DNA of 64,000 nt, taken from contig JAKEET010000079.1 of assembly GCA_022616435.1 (NCBI GenBank), positions 81,242-145,241 of the forward strand. Reading direction: 5' to 3'. A program made the translations under genes and the position numbers. Numbering within the stretch: the stretch's first letter is position 1; the number at the start of each line of letters is the position of its first letter. Positions 1 to 9,571 of this stretch are shown piece by piece. Below the pieces are notes generated by a model. The model did no database searches. It was not told the DNA's origin and saw only the letters and a program-made list of their open reading frames with translations. The stretch comes from Gemmataceae bacterium. GTDB taxonomy: Bacteria > Planctomycetota > Planctomycetia > Gemmatales > Gemmataceae.

Positions 1-2
1 TG

Positions 3-725
3 GTCGACTGGACGCGCATGGGCGGCACCTACTGCCTCGCCGGCGCCGTGCCCCAGCAGGGCTATCGCATCGTGCGGCCGTTGCAGGTCAAGAATCGTTC
101 GCTGCCGCAGCGGAAGTTCGGCTGGTGGTTCCGGCCGTTCGAGGGGCATTCGCGGTGGGAAGTGTTCGAGCTGGTGAAGCCTCAGGCGGCCGACCCGCAG
201 CCGCCGCACCTGGAAGACCTGTGGGTGGCGAGCCTGCGGCCGCGAGGCCGGGTGGCGACGGTGGAGGAGCGGCGGGCGATCCTGGAAGCCACGCTCGTCA
301 CGCCGGGCGAATCCCTGTTTGGACAGCCGTTGCAGGCGACGCGGGCCAGCGCCTTCTTGCAGCCGGGCGCCGGACAGCGCAGCCTGGCCACGTTGAAGGT
401 CCGGGCGTCGAGCATCGTCTTTGCCGGCTCGTGCCGCGACGGCGCGGTCGAGCCGGACTTTCGCGTCCAGTTGGCAGTTCCCGATCTCGGCACGCGGACG
501 CTTCCCGTGAAGGATCATCATCTGTTGCTGCGCGCCAAGGCGGCCGGCCCGGACGTGAATCAGCAAGTGGCCGCGCTGCAGGCGGCCGTCGCGGGTATGG
601 GCGACACCGTCGCCGTGCGCGTGGGCCTGTCGCGGCCGTTCAGGGGCAGCGAGACCAGCGGCGCCGCGGCCGCGTGCTGGCTGATGGCCGACGGGTTTTT
701 CTCGTGGGCCGATCCGCAAAGTTAG
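3..725 (+). CDS. Partial gene, possible dual-OB domain protein
   Basis: The reading frame is open to the left window edge, so the true start probably lies outside; the first internal ATG is at 18. About 240 residues are visible, with no signal peptide or membrane segment. Near the N-terminus a GGTYCLAGA stretch is followed by aromatic-rich RPFEGHSRWEVFEL. This vaguely resembles the GGRCIAG and GWIRP region of dual-OB (DuOB) nucleic-acid-binding domains, but that comparison is from memory and weak. The C-terminal half has no recognised motif. It ends 220 bases before the next gene on the same strand. Function is unknown. Confidence 0.5.
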   Translation, partial: VDWTRMGGTYCLAGAVPQQGYRIVRPLQVKNRSLPQRKFGWWFRPFEGHSRWEVFELVKPQAADPQPPHLEDLWVASLRPRGRVATVEERRAILEATLVTPGESLFGQPLQATRASAFLQPGAGQRSLATLKVRASSIVFAGSCRDGAVEPDFRVQLAVPDLGTRTLPVKDHHLLLRAKAAGPDVNQQVAALQAAVAGMGDTVAVRVGLSRPFRGSETSGAAAACWLMADGFFSWADPQS

Positions 726-805
726 CGGCCCGAACGAAACCCCTCACCCCCAACCCCTCTCCCCCTGTTCGATGGTGAGAGAGGAGGTTTTGTTGGTTGG
801 TCCGC

Positions 806-873
806 TCTCTGCGTTGCTCCGCGGCCCCTGTGGTTCGAAATCTGAACCGCAGAGGCCGCAGAGGAACGCCGAG
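806..873. repeat. Intergenic inverted repeat, CGCAGAG family (copy 1)
   Basis: Two arms of about 28 bases built from CTCTGCG and CCGCAGAGG words face each other around a short loop. The same words form hairpins at 48557-48634 and 50561-50630. It lies between the partial first gene and the KAS III fusion. No T-run follows, so it is not an obvious terminator. Confidence 0.75.
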
Positions 874-948
874 TAAATCGAAGTTGTTATTCCGAACGCG
901 GCTACCGAATAATAGACGGGGCGACATGTTTTCAAAGGCGGCTGGTCC

Positions 949-2232
949 ATGTCATCTTCTTTGCTGACACATCTCCTGGAGCGCGTTCGCGAGGCGCGGA
1001 GAAACCTGGGCGCCGATGACGACGTATCCGCCGACGCGAACACCCGATTCGCCGACCTGCTCGATTCGATGGCCATGGTCGAGTTTCTGCTCGCGCTCGG
1101 CGACGATTGCGGCGTTCCGCCCGAGCGCATCGAACAGGCGGTGCAACAGCGGTTCGGCACCGTGGGCGAGCTGGCGGCCGCCTTGCACGCGGCCGGAATT
1201 GCGCCGACTTCTGTCGGCCAATCCGCCCCGAGATCCGCCCCGACGGCCGGACCGGCAGTCATGCAGGAGTCGCCAGCGCCGGTAGCGCGCGGCTGCTGGT
1301 TGGCCGCGACCGCAGTTCAGCTTCCCGACACGGTTCAGACGGCGCGGCACGTGAACGAGCAAATCCATCGGCCCTTTGGATGGTTGGAGGATCACGCCGG
1401 CATCCGCCAGCGGCTGGTGTGGGGCGAGCAAGACCCGCTGACGGCGGCAGCAGCCGCGGCGCGGGACTGCCTCGACCGCGCGCCGCTTCCGGCGGCGGAC
1501 GTCGGCGCGCTCGTGGTGACCTCGGAAGCGCCGCCGCTCCTTGCCGGTCTGGCGGCGGCCTTGCACCATCGGCTCGGTCTGCCGCCCGACGCCGTCGCCT
1601 TGGAGGTCGGCGGCGCTTGCAACGGTTTTCTGACGGCCCTGTGGCTCGCCCGGCAGATCCAAGCGCCTCGGCCGGCGACGTTGCTGATCGCCGTCGAAGC
1701 GCCGTCGCGCTATCTGTCGCTGGAACCCGGACCCGCCGGCGAGGCGGCCGCCCTCTTCGGCGACGGCGCCGCCGCCTGCCTGATTACTGGCCAGGCCAGT
1801 GCCGCGGAATGCGCGTCGGTCGCCGACGTGGTGCTCGGCGCCGACGGCAGCGGCGGCCCGTTGATCCAGATCGAGCGGTCGCCGAGCGGCCCGATCGCGG
1901 TCCATCTCCGCGGTCAGGCATTGAGCGTGCGCGCGCTGAAAACGATGGCCCGCACCGTCCGCACTCTGGCCGACAAGCACCGGCTCCAGGTGGCGGACCT
2001 GGCGGCAGTCGTCGTCCACGGCGGCAACGGCCGCTTTCCCGGGTTGCTGGCCCGGCAACTGGACCTGGCCCCGGAGCGCGTGATCAGCCGGACTGCCGCG
2101 ACCGGCAACCTCGGTTCCGCGTCGCTGCCGGTCGCCTGGGCGGCGCTGCCGGCGCCCGTGAAAGGCCCGGTGATGTGGACGGCGGTCGGCGCCGGGTTGA
2201 CGTGGGGCGCCGCCCTGCTGGAACGAAGATGA
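949..2232 (+). CDS. Acyl-carrier domain fused to 3-oxoacyl-ACP synthase III
   Basis: This 427-aa protein has two parts. Residues 1-85 look like an acyl carrier domain: a helix ending in LLDSMAMVEF puts Ser40 where the phosphopantetheine serine (DSL motif) belongs. After a Pro/Ala linker, residues 115-427 are a thiolase-fold KAS III (FabH-like) unit. The catalytic triad is present: Cys224 in GGACNGF, His357 in VHGGN and Asn387 in TGNLGS. KAS III enzymes condense an acyl starter with malonyl-ACP; covalent fusion of the carrier suggests a dedicated acyl chain rather than bulk fatty-acid synthesis. The stop overlaps an ATG at 2229, but the next gene more likely starts at 2286. Confidence 0.85.
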   Translation: MSSSLLTHLLERVREARRNLGADDDVSADANTRFADLLDSMAMVEFLLALGDDCGVPPERIEQAVQQRFGTVGELAAALHAAGIAPTSVGQSAPRSAPTAGPAVMQESPAPVARGCWLAATAVQLPDTVQTARHVNEQIHRPFGWLEDHAGIRQRLVWGEQDPLTAAAAAARDCLDRAPLPAADVGALVVTSEAPPLLAGLAAALHHRLGLPPDAVALEVGGACNGFLTALWLARQIQAPRPATLLIAVEAPSRYLSLEPGPAGEAAALFGDGAAACLITGQASAAECASVADVVLGADGSGGPLIQIERSPSGPIAVHLRGQALSVRALKTMARTVRTLADKHRLQVADLAAVVVHGGNGRFPGLLARQLDLAPERVISRTAATGNLGSASLPVAWAALPAPVKGPVMWTAVGAGLTWGAALLERR

Positions 2233-2285
2233 ACGGTCGGCAAGCGAATATCATCAAGGGACCCACGCATCGTCAGGAGCTTGCC

Positions 2286-2801
2286 ATGTCTGCCGACGAC
2301 TCGGTTCCGCGCGAACGGCTGCGCGCGCTGCAGATCATTGCCATGGCGTTGCCGATGGGCGCGCTCGCCTTCTTCGGCGTGGTCGTGTTCATGGTGTACG
2401 GAGCGGGCAATCCGCAGCCGGCCGCCGCGAATGCCCTGCCGGTCATCTCCATGGTGGCTGGCGCCTTTCTGCTGATCACCGGCCCCATGTCCTTCGTGAT
2501 GCCGGCCGCCATCACCCAGGCGGGGCTGAAGCAGATCGCGGCCGGCGGCGAGCACTACGACCTCACTCGTCTGCTTGGCTTGAAACAGACCGCGATGATC
2601 GTCGGCATGGCGCTTCTGGAAGGAACCGCGTTCCTGGGCCTGATCGCGTTCCTGGTGGAGCGGCAACCGGCGGTGCTGGCCGTGCCGGCGCTGGCGCTGG
2701 CGGGAATGCTCATGCGTTTTCCCACCCAGAACAGCGTCCGCAACTGGATGGAGCAGCACGGCCGCCGGGTCCTGGAGTTGCGACAGGATCGGCAGTCGTA
2801 G
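2286..2801 (+). CDS. Small four-helix membrane protein
   Basis: 171 aa with four hydrophobic segments at about 14-38, 46-70, 95-118 and 122-138, and a basic C-terminus. The ATG at 2286 is preceded by AGGAG at good spacing; an upstream in-frame ATG at 2229 overlaps the stop of the KAS III fusion but lacks a ribosome site. The close downstream position suggests cotranscription with the acyl-carrier/KAS III gene. The length and four segments recall subunit-c-like or small transporter-like proteins, but no specific family is recognised. Confidence 0.75.
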   Translation: MSADDSVPRERLRALQIIAMALPMGALAFFGVVVFMVYGAGNPQPAAANALPVISMVAGAFLLITGPMSFVMPAAITQAGLKQIAAGGEHYDLTRLLGLKQTAMIVGMALLEGTAFLGLIAFLVERQPAVLAVPALALAGMLMRFPTQNSVRNWMEQHGRRVLELRQDRQS

Positions 2802-2827
2802 GCGAAGCGGTCCGCAACGCCAAGCGC

Positions 2828-3511
2828 TCATTGCAGCAGAACGATGCGTCCCGCCACCGCCGCCCGTTTCGAGTCGCGGTTGGTGATGCTGCAGGCTTGC
2901 AGGTTGAGGCCGCGATTGCTTCCCAACGCGACCGAGCAGTTCTTGTCGTCCATCGAGTCGATCAGCCAGAGCGAGTGGGCGCCGGAGTCGTCTTCGGGTT
3001 TCTCGAAGAAGCGGTGGTCGCCGTACTTCTCGCAGTAGAAGCGCTGCAGGACGAGATACTCGGGGACGGTCAGGCCGTGCCAGTCCTTGGCTTGAAAGTG
3101 CTCGCGGATTTGCTTGCCGGTCATGCCCCAGCATTTCTGCACCGGGTTCGGCGCGAACACGAAGACATAGGCGCCCCAGGCCCGCGGCCCCGGATCGTCG
3201 GTGCTTTGCAGGACCTTGCCGTTGGGCGTTTTCGTCCAATGATCGGCGAGGAACGGCTCGACGTATTGCTGGTTGTCCGGGACCGGCGCGGGCTTGCGGG
3301 CGGTTTCATCGATGAGGCGGTCGAGGCCGGCCATCTGCACGTCGAACGGCGGGAACGCGAAGGCGTGGGTGAAGCTTCGCTCCACGGACGGCGCGGCTTC
3401 GCCGTCGGCGAATGACGCCGTTGCCGGCAACGCCTCCGCCCAATCGGCGAGGTGGTGCTGGGCGTAGAAGCGCCTGCTGGTCCGCAGAATGTCGGTCGGA
3501 TCGAGGTTCAT
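2828..3511 (-). CDS. Conserved-looking hypothetical protein, 227 aa
   Basis: A soluble protein without signal peptide or membrane helix. It is rich in aromatic residues, with a WGAYVFVFAPNPVQKCWG core and a C-terminal stretch that reads like a beta-rich domain. It is convergent with the small membrane protein gene, with 26 bases between the stops, and divergent from the bpt-like gene at 3585. I do not recognise the family. Confidence 0.6.
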   Translation of the reverse strand: MNLDPTDILRTSRRFYAQHHLADWAEALPATASFADGEAAPSVERSFTHAFAFPPFDVQMAGLDRLIDETARKPAPVPDNQQYVEPFLADHWTKTPNGKVLQSTDDPGPRAWGAYVFVFAPNPVQKCWGMTGKQIREHFQAKDWHGLTVPEYLVLQRFYCEKYGDHRFFEKPEDDSGAHSLWLIDSMDDKNCSVALGSNRGLNLQACSITNRDSKRAAVAGRIVLLQ

Positions 3512-3584
3512 GGGTTGCTGCTAATGAGCATATGTATCGAACAGCCCCATTGCACGGCGCGGCAAAGTGCGGAAGAATGGGCTC

Positions 3585-4328
3585 ATGGAATCGTTGTTCC
3601 ACTACCTGGCGCCGCGGAGCCCGTGCGGGTATCTGCCCGATCGCGATTGGAGCCTGGAGTACGAGCTGGTCCGGGCCATCTCCCCGGACGAGTACCTCGA
3701 GCGCATGAAGGAGGGCTGGCGGCGGTTCGGGCACACGCTGTTTCGGCCCCAGTGTAGTGGATGCCGGGCGTGCCAATCGCTGCGCGTGTCGGCGGCGACG
3801 TTTCAGCCCAACCGCAGCCAGCGCCGGGCCCGCAAGGTGAATGAGCGCGACGTGAAGCTGCGCATCGGCACGCCGGCGGTGACGCGCCAGAAGCTGCAGC
3901 TCTACGATCGTTTTCACGCGTTTCAGTCCGACCACAAGGGCTGGCCGCAGCACCCCGCCAAGGATGCCGGCAGCTACGGCGAGTCGTTCGTGGCCAATCC
4001 GTTCGTCACCGAGGAATGGTGCTACTTCGTCAACGACCGCCTGGCCGGCGTCGGCTACGTCGACGTGCTGCCCGAAGGCATGTCGGCCATTTACTTCTTT
4101 TATGATCCGGCCATGCGGCCGCGGTCGCTGGGGACCTGGAACGTGCTGTGCATCCTGGAGGAAGCCCGCCGCCGGCGCCGCCAGCACGTGTACCTGGGTT
4201 ATTTTGTCGCCGGCTGCCCGTCGCTGGAGTATAAAGCGAATTTCCAGCCGAATGAGATCTTGGGGCCGGACGGCGTCTGGCGGCCGTTTCGCGGGAATAA
4301 CCCGCGCGCCGGCGCATCCAACTCGTAG
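3585..4328 (+). CDS. bpt: Aspartate/glutamate leucyltransferase (Bpt/ATE family)
   Basis: 247 aa, the usual Bpt length. The ATE N-terminal domain carries the conserved CGYLPDR near residue 14 and a cysteine cluster C57-x2-C60-x2-C63 followed by SLRV; the C-terminal GNAT-like half contains YFFYDP, SLGTWNVL and YLGYFVAGCPSLEYK, typical of the family. Such enzymes move leucine (Bpt) or arginine (ATE1) from tRNA to N-terminal acidic residues and mark proteins for ClpAP or other proteases. ATG 3585 follows GGAAGA; an in-frame GTG at 3567 is an alternative. The bacterial context favours Bpt. No clpS or aat is nearby. Confidence 0.88.
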   Translation: MESLFHYLAPRSPCGYLPDRDWSLEYELVRAISPDEYLERMKEGWRRFGHTLFRPQCSGCRACQSLRVSAATFQPNRSQRRARKVNERDVKLRIGTPAVTRQKLQLYDRFHAFQSDHKGWPQHPAKDAGSYGESFVANPFVTEEWCYFVNDRLAGVGYVDVLPEGMSAIYFFYDPAMRPRSLGTWNVLCILEEARRRRRQHVYLGYFVAGCPSLEYKANFQPNEILGPDGVWRPFRGNNPRAGASNS

Positions 4329-4338
4329 GCGTCTCTTT

Positions 4339-4410
4339 CGTGGGATAGAACTCCGATTCTTCCCGGCTGCCGAGCGGGTGGATGGCGACAGAATCGGGTT
4401 CTATCCCACG
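4339..4410. repeat. Intergenic inverted repeat, GTGGGATAGAAC family (copy 1)
   Basis: Arms at 4339-4360 and 4390-4410 pair over about 21 bases with one indel. A nearly identical element sits at 21488-21561. It begins 11 bases after the bpt stop, and no poly-T follows. Confidence 0.85.
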
Positions 4411-4442
4411 ACCCAAGCCGATGACGAAGGTGCTGGTTGGCC

Positions 4443-5306
4443 ATGCTGTACAAGCTTCTTGCCGATTGCGTTGTGGCCGTGCATCTGGCCTACGTGGGCT
4501 TCGTGGTTGTCGCTCAAGTGCTGATCCTGATCGGGCTGTTGCTGCGCTGGCAATGGGTGCGCAACGTACGCTTCCGCGTGATTCACCTGGTGATGGTGGA
4601 GGTGGTGGCGCTCGAAGGCTGGTTCGGCATCATCTGCCCGATGACGGAATGGGACACGCAATTGCGGGCTCACGTGCGCGTTGACGGCAACGCGGGCGAG
4701 CAACCCGGCGAGCCCGTGACTGCACCGCCCACGATTCCCGAAGCGCCGATGCCCGAGTCGCCCATGCCCGAGTCGCCCATGCCCATGGCGCCCGTGGCCC
4801 GGCCGCCGATGCCGGCGCCGATGCCGGCGCCGCCGGAGTCAGAGCCTGTCGTGCCGCAAGCCGAATCCGCGCCGCCGCCAGCCAAGGAGGAAGAGCCGGC
4901 CGCGGGCGACGGTGAAGCCACGTTCGTCGGCAGGCTGCTCAGCTCGATCCTGTATCTAGAGGTTCCCCAGCGCGTCCTCGATACCTGGTACGTCCGTTTC
5001 GGCCTGGTGACGCTGGGGCTGTTCGTGCTCTTCCCGCCGCGGCTGGGACGATGGAGCGTCAGCGGGCTGGCCGGCGTGATCCTGATCTGGACCGGCGGGT
5101 TATTCGGTTGCGCCGCCTATCATGAACGCATCAGCCGGCCGGAACCGCCGCCGGACCACCTCGCCGCCGACAGTCCCCACCGCGTCGCGCCGCTCGAATT
5201 CGGCATCTGGATGATCGCGCTCGGCGCGGCGTGCTGCGGCGTCCATTGCCTGTGCCGGTCCCAGGGAACGCAGGCCGCCGATCCGCAGCCGATCAATCCT
5301 TCGTGA
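4443..5306 (+). CDS. DUF2784 membrane protein with Pro/Met-rich insertion
   Basis: Residues 1-75 match the DUF2784 signature: a YKLLADCVVAVHLAYVGFV helix, RNVRFRVIHL and WFGIICPMTEWD. Residues 165-195 match its normal C-terminus (FVGRLLSSILY, then WYVRFG and FPPR). Between them lies an insert of about 80 residues rich in Pro, Met, Glu and Ala, with tandem PMPESPMPESPMP units and then an acidic stretch. Two more hydrophobic segments follow near 205 and 260. The start is the ATG at 4443, where the family usually begins; a TTG at 4437 has slightly better ribosome-site spacing. The function of DUF2784 is unknown. Confidence 0.85.
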   Translation: MLYKLLADCVVAVHLAYVGFVVVAQVLILIGLLLRWQWVRNVRFRVIHLVMVEVVALEGWFGIICPMTEWDTQLRAHVRVDGNAGEQPGEPVTAPPTIPEAPMPESPMPESPMPMAPVARPPMPAPMPAPPESEPVVPQAESAPPPAKEEEPAAGDGEATFVGRLLSSILYLEVPQRVLDTWYVRFGLVTLGLFVLFPPRLGRWSVSGLAGVILIWTGGLFGCAAYHERISRPEPPPDHLAADSPHRVAPLEFGIWMIALGAACCGVHCLCRSQGTQAADPQPINPS

Positions 5307-5349
5307 ATTGCGCCCGAGAGGCTATCAGCATCATGTCGCGGAGGCAACC

Positions 5350-5649
5350 ATGACCGCGCCCCAAACCGACGTCGATTCGCTGCTCGCCAGAGCGGGACTC
5401 AAGAAGCTGAGCAAGACCTGGGCGAAGCTCGAAATCGTGTTGGGCTTGTTCGCGGTATTCGCAGGCGTGCTTGCCAGTCAGTGGGTGTTGCTCAAAATGA
5501 CTGAACCGGAGTGGACGTGGCTCGCGGGCGGCGCGCTGCTGTTCGTCTTCGGCGGCTACCTCGCCATGGCGGGGCATCGCAGCCATCTGTATCAATCCAA
5601 CAACAGGTTGACCGCGCTGTTGCTGCAGGAATTGACCCGGATCGAATGA
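5350..5649 (+). CDS. Small two-helix membrane protein
   Basis: 99 aa. After a charged N-terminal third, two hydrophobic helices occur at about 30-50 and 57-75, followed by a basic and polar tail. The ATG at 5350 follows GGAGG. It lies 43 bases after the DUF2784 gene and 33 bases before the next small gene on the same strand, so the three may be cotranscribed. No family recognised. Confidence 0.7.
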   Translation: MTAPQTDVDSLLARAGLKKLSKTWAKLEIVLGLFAVFAGVLASQWVLLKMTEPEWTWLAGGALLFVFGGYLAMAGHRSHLYQSNNRLTALLLQELTRIE

Positions 5650-5682
5650 CGAAGAAGCGCTTTCTTGTGAGGAAGTGGGCGT

Positions 5683-5934
5683 ATGAGTGTTCGCGACCAA
5701 ATCCTGGAGCGACTGCGCCACAAGCCGTTTCAACCGTTTCGCCTGGTCTTGTCGAACGGTCATACCCACGAGATCCGGCATCCCGACATGGCCTGGGTAA
5801 GCCCATACTACATTCTCGTCGCGATCCCCGATCCGAAACTCGAAGGGCCCAGCGCGATCAGCGATACGGTCATCGTCTCCATGATCCACATCGCTGAGGT
5901 CGAGCCGATTGCGAAGAAGAGCAAGCCGAAGTAG
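5683..5934 (+). CDS. Small planctomycete-type protein, 83 aa
   Basis: A soluble protein with a pattern I recall from many short planctomycete proteins: KPFQPFRLVLSNG, then a HEIRHPDMAWVSP segment and a hydrophobic strand ending in a basic tail. Its members are of unknown function. The ATG follows GAGGAAG at suitable spacing. It precedes sucD by 169 bases. Confidence 0.7.
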   Translation: MSVRDQILERLRHKPFQPFRLVLSNGHTHEIRHPDMAWVSPYYILVAIPDPKLEGPSAISDTVIVSMIHIAEVEPIAKKSKPK

Positions 5935-6103
5935 CCCGAAGCCTCGTTCCGCAGCTTGGAGGACCCGAACCGAAGCCTGACGTTCTCGCGAGCACGAGTT
6001 GACAAGGTTCACAAGATGTTGAGGCTACGCCAAGCAGAAAGACGACGCCAAGTGGCGCGTGCAGGCGTTCAGCGCCACCGCAGAGAAAAGAAGGGATAAC
6101 GGC

Positions 6104-6976
6104 ATGAGCATCCTCATCGACAAATCCACCCGCGTCCTGGTGCAGGGCCTGGGCAAGGCCGGGACCTTTCACGCCCAGCAGTGCCGCGACTACGGCACGC
6201 AGATCGTCGGCGCGGTATCGCCGGGCAAGGGCGGGACGACCAAGGAAGGCTTCGCCCTGTTCAACACGGTGGCCGAAGCGGTGCAGAAGACCGGCGCCAA
6301 CGCGACCATGGTGTTCGTGCCGCCGCCGGCCGCGGCCGACGCCATCATGGAGGCCGCCGATGCGGGGATCGCCGTCATCGTCGCCATCACCGAAGGAATT
6401 CCGGTGCTCGACATGTCACGTGCCATGCGCTTTCTGAAGGACCGCCCCGGCGTGCGGCTGGTCGGGCCGAACTGCCCCGGCGTCATCACTCCCGGCCAGT
6501 GCAAGATCGGCATCATGCCCGGTTACATCCACAAGCCGGGGCCGGTCGGCGTCGTCAGCCGCTCCGGCACGTTGACGTACGAAGGCGTCTGGCAGCTCGG
6601 CAACGTCGGCCTCGGGCAATCGACCTGCGTCGGCATCGGCGGCGACCCGGTCCACGGCACCAACTTCATCGACGTGCTCGACCTGTTTCAGAAGGACCCG
6701 CAGACCGAAGCCATCCTGATGATGGGCGAGATCGGCGGCACGGCGGAGGAGAAGGCGGCGGAGTTCATCAAGAAGAATGTCACCAAGCCTGTGGCGGCGT
6801 TCATCGCCGGCCAGACCGCCCCGCCCGGCAAGCGCATGGGCCACGCCGGCGCGATCATCTCCGGCGGCAGCGGCACCGCCAGGGAGAAGATCGCCGCCCT
6901 GCGGGCCGCCGGAATCCTGGTCGCGGACAGCCCGGCGGACCTGGGCGTGACCATGAAGAAGGCTCTTCGGAAATAA
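6104..6976 (+). CDS. sucD: Succinyl-CoA ligase (ADP-forming) alpha subunit
   Basis: 290 aa, the usual SucD length. A Rossmann-type CoA-binding domain ([12 protein letters not shown], then VSPGKGG) is followed by the ligase domain; [14 protein letters not shown] and GIGGDPVHG are diagnostic. His247 in MGHAGAI is the residue phosphorylated during catalysis. The enzyme couples succinyl-CoA hydrolysis to ATP formation in the TCA cycle and needs a beta subunit, SucC. No sucC lies next to it in this window, although the two genes are usually adjacent. ATG 6104 follows an AAGAAGGGA ribosome site. Confidence 0.97.
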   Translation: MSILIDKSTRVLVQGLGKAGTFHAQQCRDYGTQIVGAVSPGKGGTTKEGFALFNTVAEAVQKTGANATMVFVPPPAAADAIMEAADAGIAVIVAITEGIPVLDMSRAMRFLKDRPGVRLVGPNCPGVITPGQCKIGIMPGYIHKPGPVGVVSRSGTLTYEGVWQLGNVGLGQSTCVGIGGDPVHGTNFIDVLDLFQKDPQTEAILMMGEIGGTAEEKAAEFIKKNVTKPVAAFIAGQTAPPGKRMGHAGAIISGGSGTAREKIAALRAAGILVADSPADLGVTMKKALRK

Positions 6977-7014
6977 TCGTCGTCGTCCGTTGCAATCCCC
7001 TGTCGGAGTCGCGC

Positions 7015-8322
<1,308 letters not shown>

Positions 8323-8341
8323 TGGGCATTCTTGCCATCGC

Positions 8342-9301
8342 TCAAGTCTTGATCGCCTCGGCGACCATGCAATCGGACTGACGGGTGAGGTAGGCATACC
8401 AGCTGGCGAGGTTGGAGACGGCGCGGCGTCGCAGGGTGCGGCGCCACCACGACAGCCGCGGATGGAACTGGCCGGCGCGGCGGGCCGTCAGCCGCAGCCA
8501 GCTGCTGCGCCGCTGCATGCGCACCTTGATGTGCCGGAACCCGGCCCGGTGCAGCATCAACCGCAGCGTCCACGGCGCGAAGTGCACCAGGTGCCGCGGC
8601 AGGTCGAGTCCGTTCCACGCTTGTCCGAACCAGCGAAACGGCAGGCAATCGATGTTCGGCACCGAGACGATCAGTTTCCCGCCGGCGGCCAGCAGCCGAT
8701 TCGCGGCCCGCAACACCTCCAGCGGCTGGTGCGTGTGCTCGAGCGATTGCCACATGGTGACGGCGTCGAACGACTCGTCGGGCAATTCCGGATGCGGCAA
8801 GCTGCCCAGGAGCGCCGTCAGGCCGAGCTGGTCGCGCAACTGCTGGACGACGTCGAGCGAGGCATCGACGCCGACGACGTTCCAGCCTTGGCGGCGCATG
8901 CGCACCAGGAACGAGCCGCCGCCGCAACCGAAGTCGAGCAGCCGGCTCTCGCCGTGGATCGGCATGCACTTCCGCCCGTGCTGCATGCGCGACCAGGGAT
9001 ACAGCCGTTGCCACCAGTGCGTGCATCCCGATTCGTCGTCCGGCGTCCGGTGCGGGCCGTAATCGGCCCCATAGAATTGTCCAATCGTGCCCGGCGTCGG
9101 CCGCGGATTGGTGAAGCACAAACCGCAATCGCGGCACTGGACGATCATGAACCACCGGCCGGCGCCGTCGGGCGTCGGCTCGGGGGCCTCGACCAGCGGC
9201 GACCAGGCGGCCCCGTTGCACAACAGGCAGGCGGTCTCCTCCCAGTCGATTCCCGACGACGAATCATCCAGCAGGGCCGTATCGCGCTGTGCAAAGCTCA
9301 T
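8342..9301 (-). CDS. Class I SAM-dependent methyltransferase with zinc knuckle
   Basis: 319 aa. The N-terminus has two cysteine pairs (C25-x2-C28 and C56-x2-C59), a likely zinc site seen in many sugar or polyketide-type methyltransferases, then LCFTNPRP. The SAM fold begins at about residue 120 with LLDFGCGGG (123-129); WQSLEHTHQP follows the usual post-II region. The last 90 residues are basic and aromatic. ATG 9301 follows AAGGACGG; a longer in-frame version from 9364 is possible. The neighbouring ugd gene suggests a role in surface polysaccharide modification, but the substrate cannot be read from the sequence. Confidence 0.85.
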   Translation of the reverse strand: MSFAQRDTALLDDSSSGIDWEETACLLCNGAAWSPLVEAPEPTPDGAGRWFMIVQCRDCGLCFTNPRPTPGTIGQFYGADYGPHRTPDDESGCTHWWQRLYPWSRMQHGRKCMPIHGESRLLDFGCGGGSFLVRMRRQGWNVVGVDASLDVVQQLRDQLGLTALLGSLPHPELPDESFDAVTMWQSLEHTHQPLEVLRAANRLLAAGGKLIVSVPNIDCLPFRWFGQAWNGLDLPRHLVHFAPWTLRLMLHRAGFRHIKVRMQRRSSWLRLTARRAGQFHPRLSWWRRTLRRRAVSNLASWYAYLTRQSDCMVAEAIKT

Positions 9302-9571
9302 GGTTCCGTCCTTGGAAAGCCCCCCGATCCAAACGGCTGCGGATGATAGCGGCGGTGCGGACACGCGTCAATTGCAGCAACAAGCCCCAAGCCCCAGGAT
9401 GAGCAACGCGACTCCTGGGGGTAGGTTGAGCAAGGCAAATCCTGGGTTGCTCGGGAAGGGCTTGCCTGGGTTGTCCAGGTTCGTGCCCCGGATAAAGAAG
9501 AACCAAAGGGCGACGAGTTCCTCGGGAATCGCCCAGGTTGTTCGTCCCATCAACCCAGAAAGCTCCGCTCC
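9302..9571. other. Divergent intergenic region with imperfect direct repeats
   Basis: 270 bases between the methyltransferase (left) and rph (right), so it must hold promoters for both. It contains several imperfect copies of TGAGCAA followed by TCCTGGG about 30 bases apart (near 9398 and 9428) and further CCTGGGTTG words. No convincing -35/-10 pair was found. Confidence 0.5.

Noticed and set aside
9302..9571. A riboswitch or leader RNA before rph
   Set aside because: The direct repeats there do not form a recognisable aptamer and rph is not known to use one.
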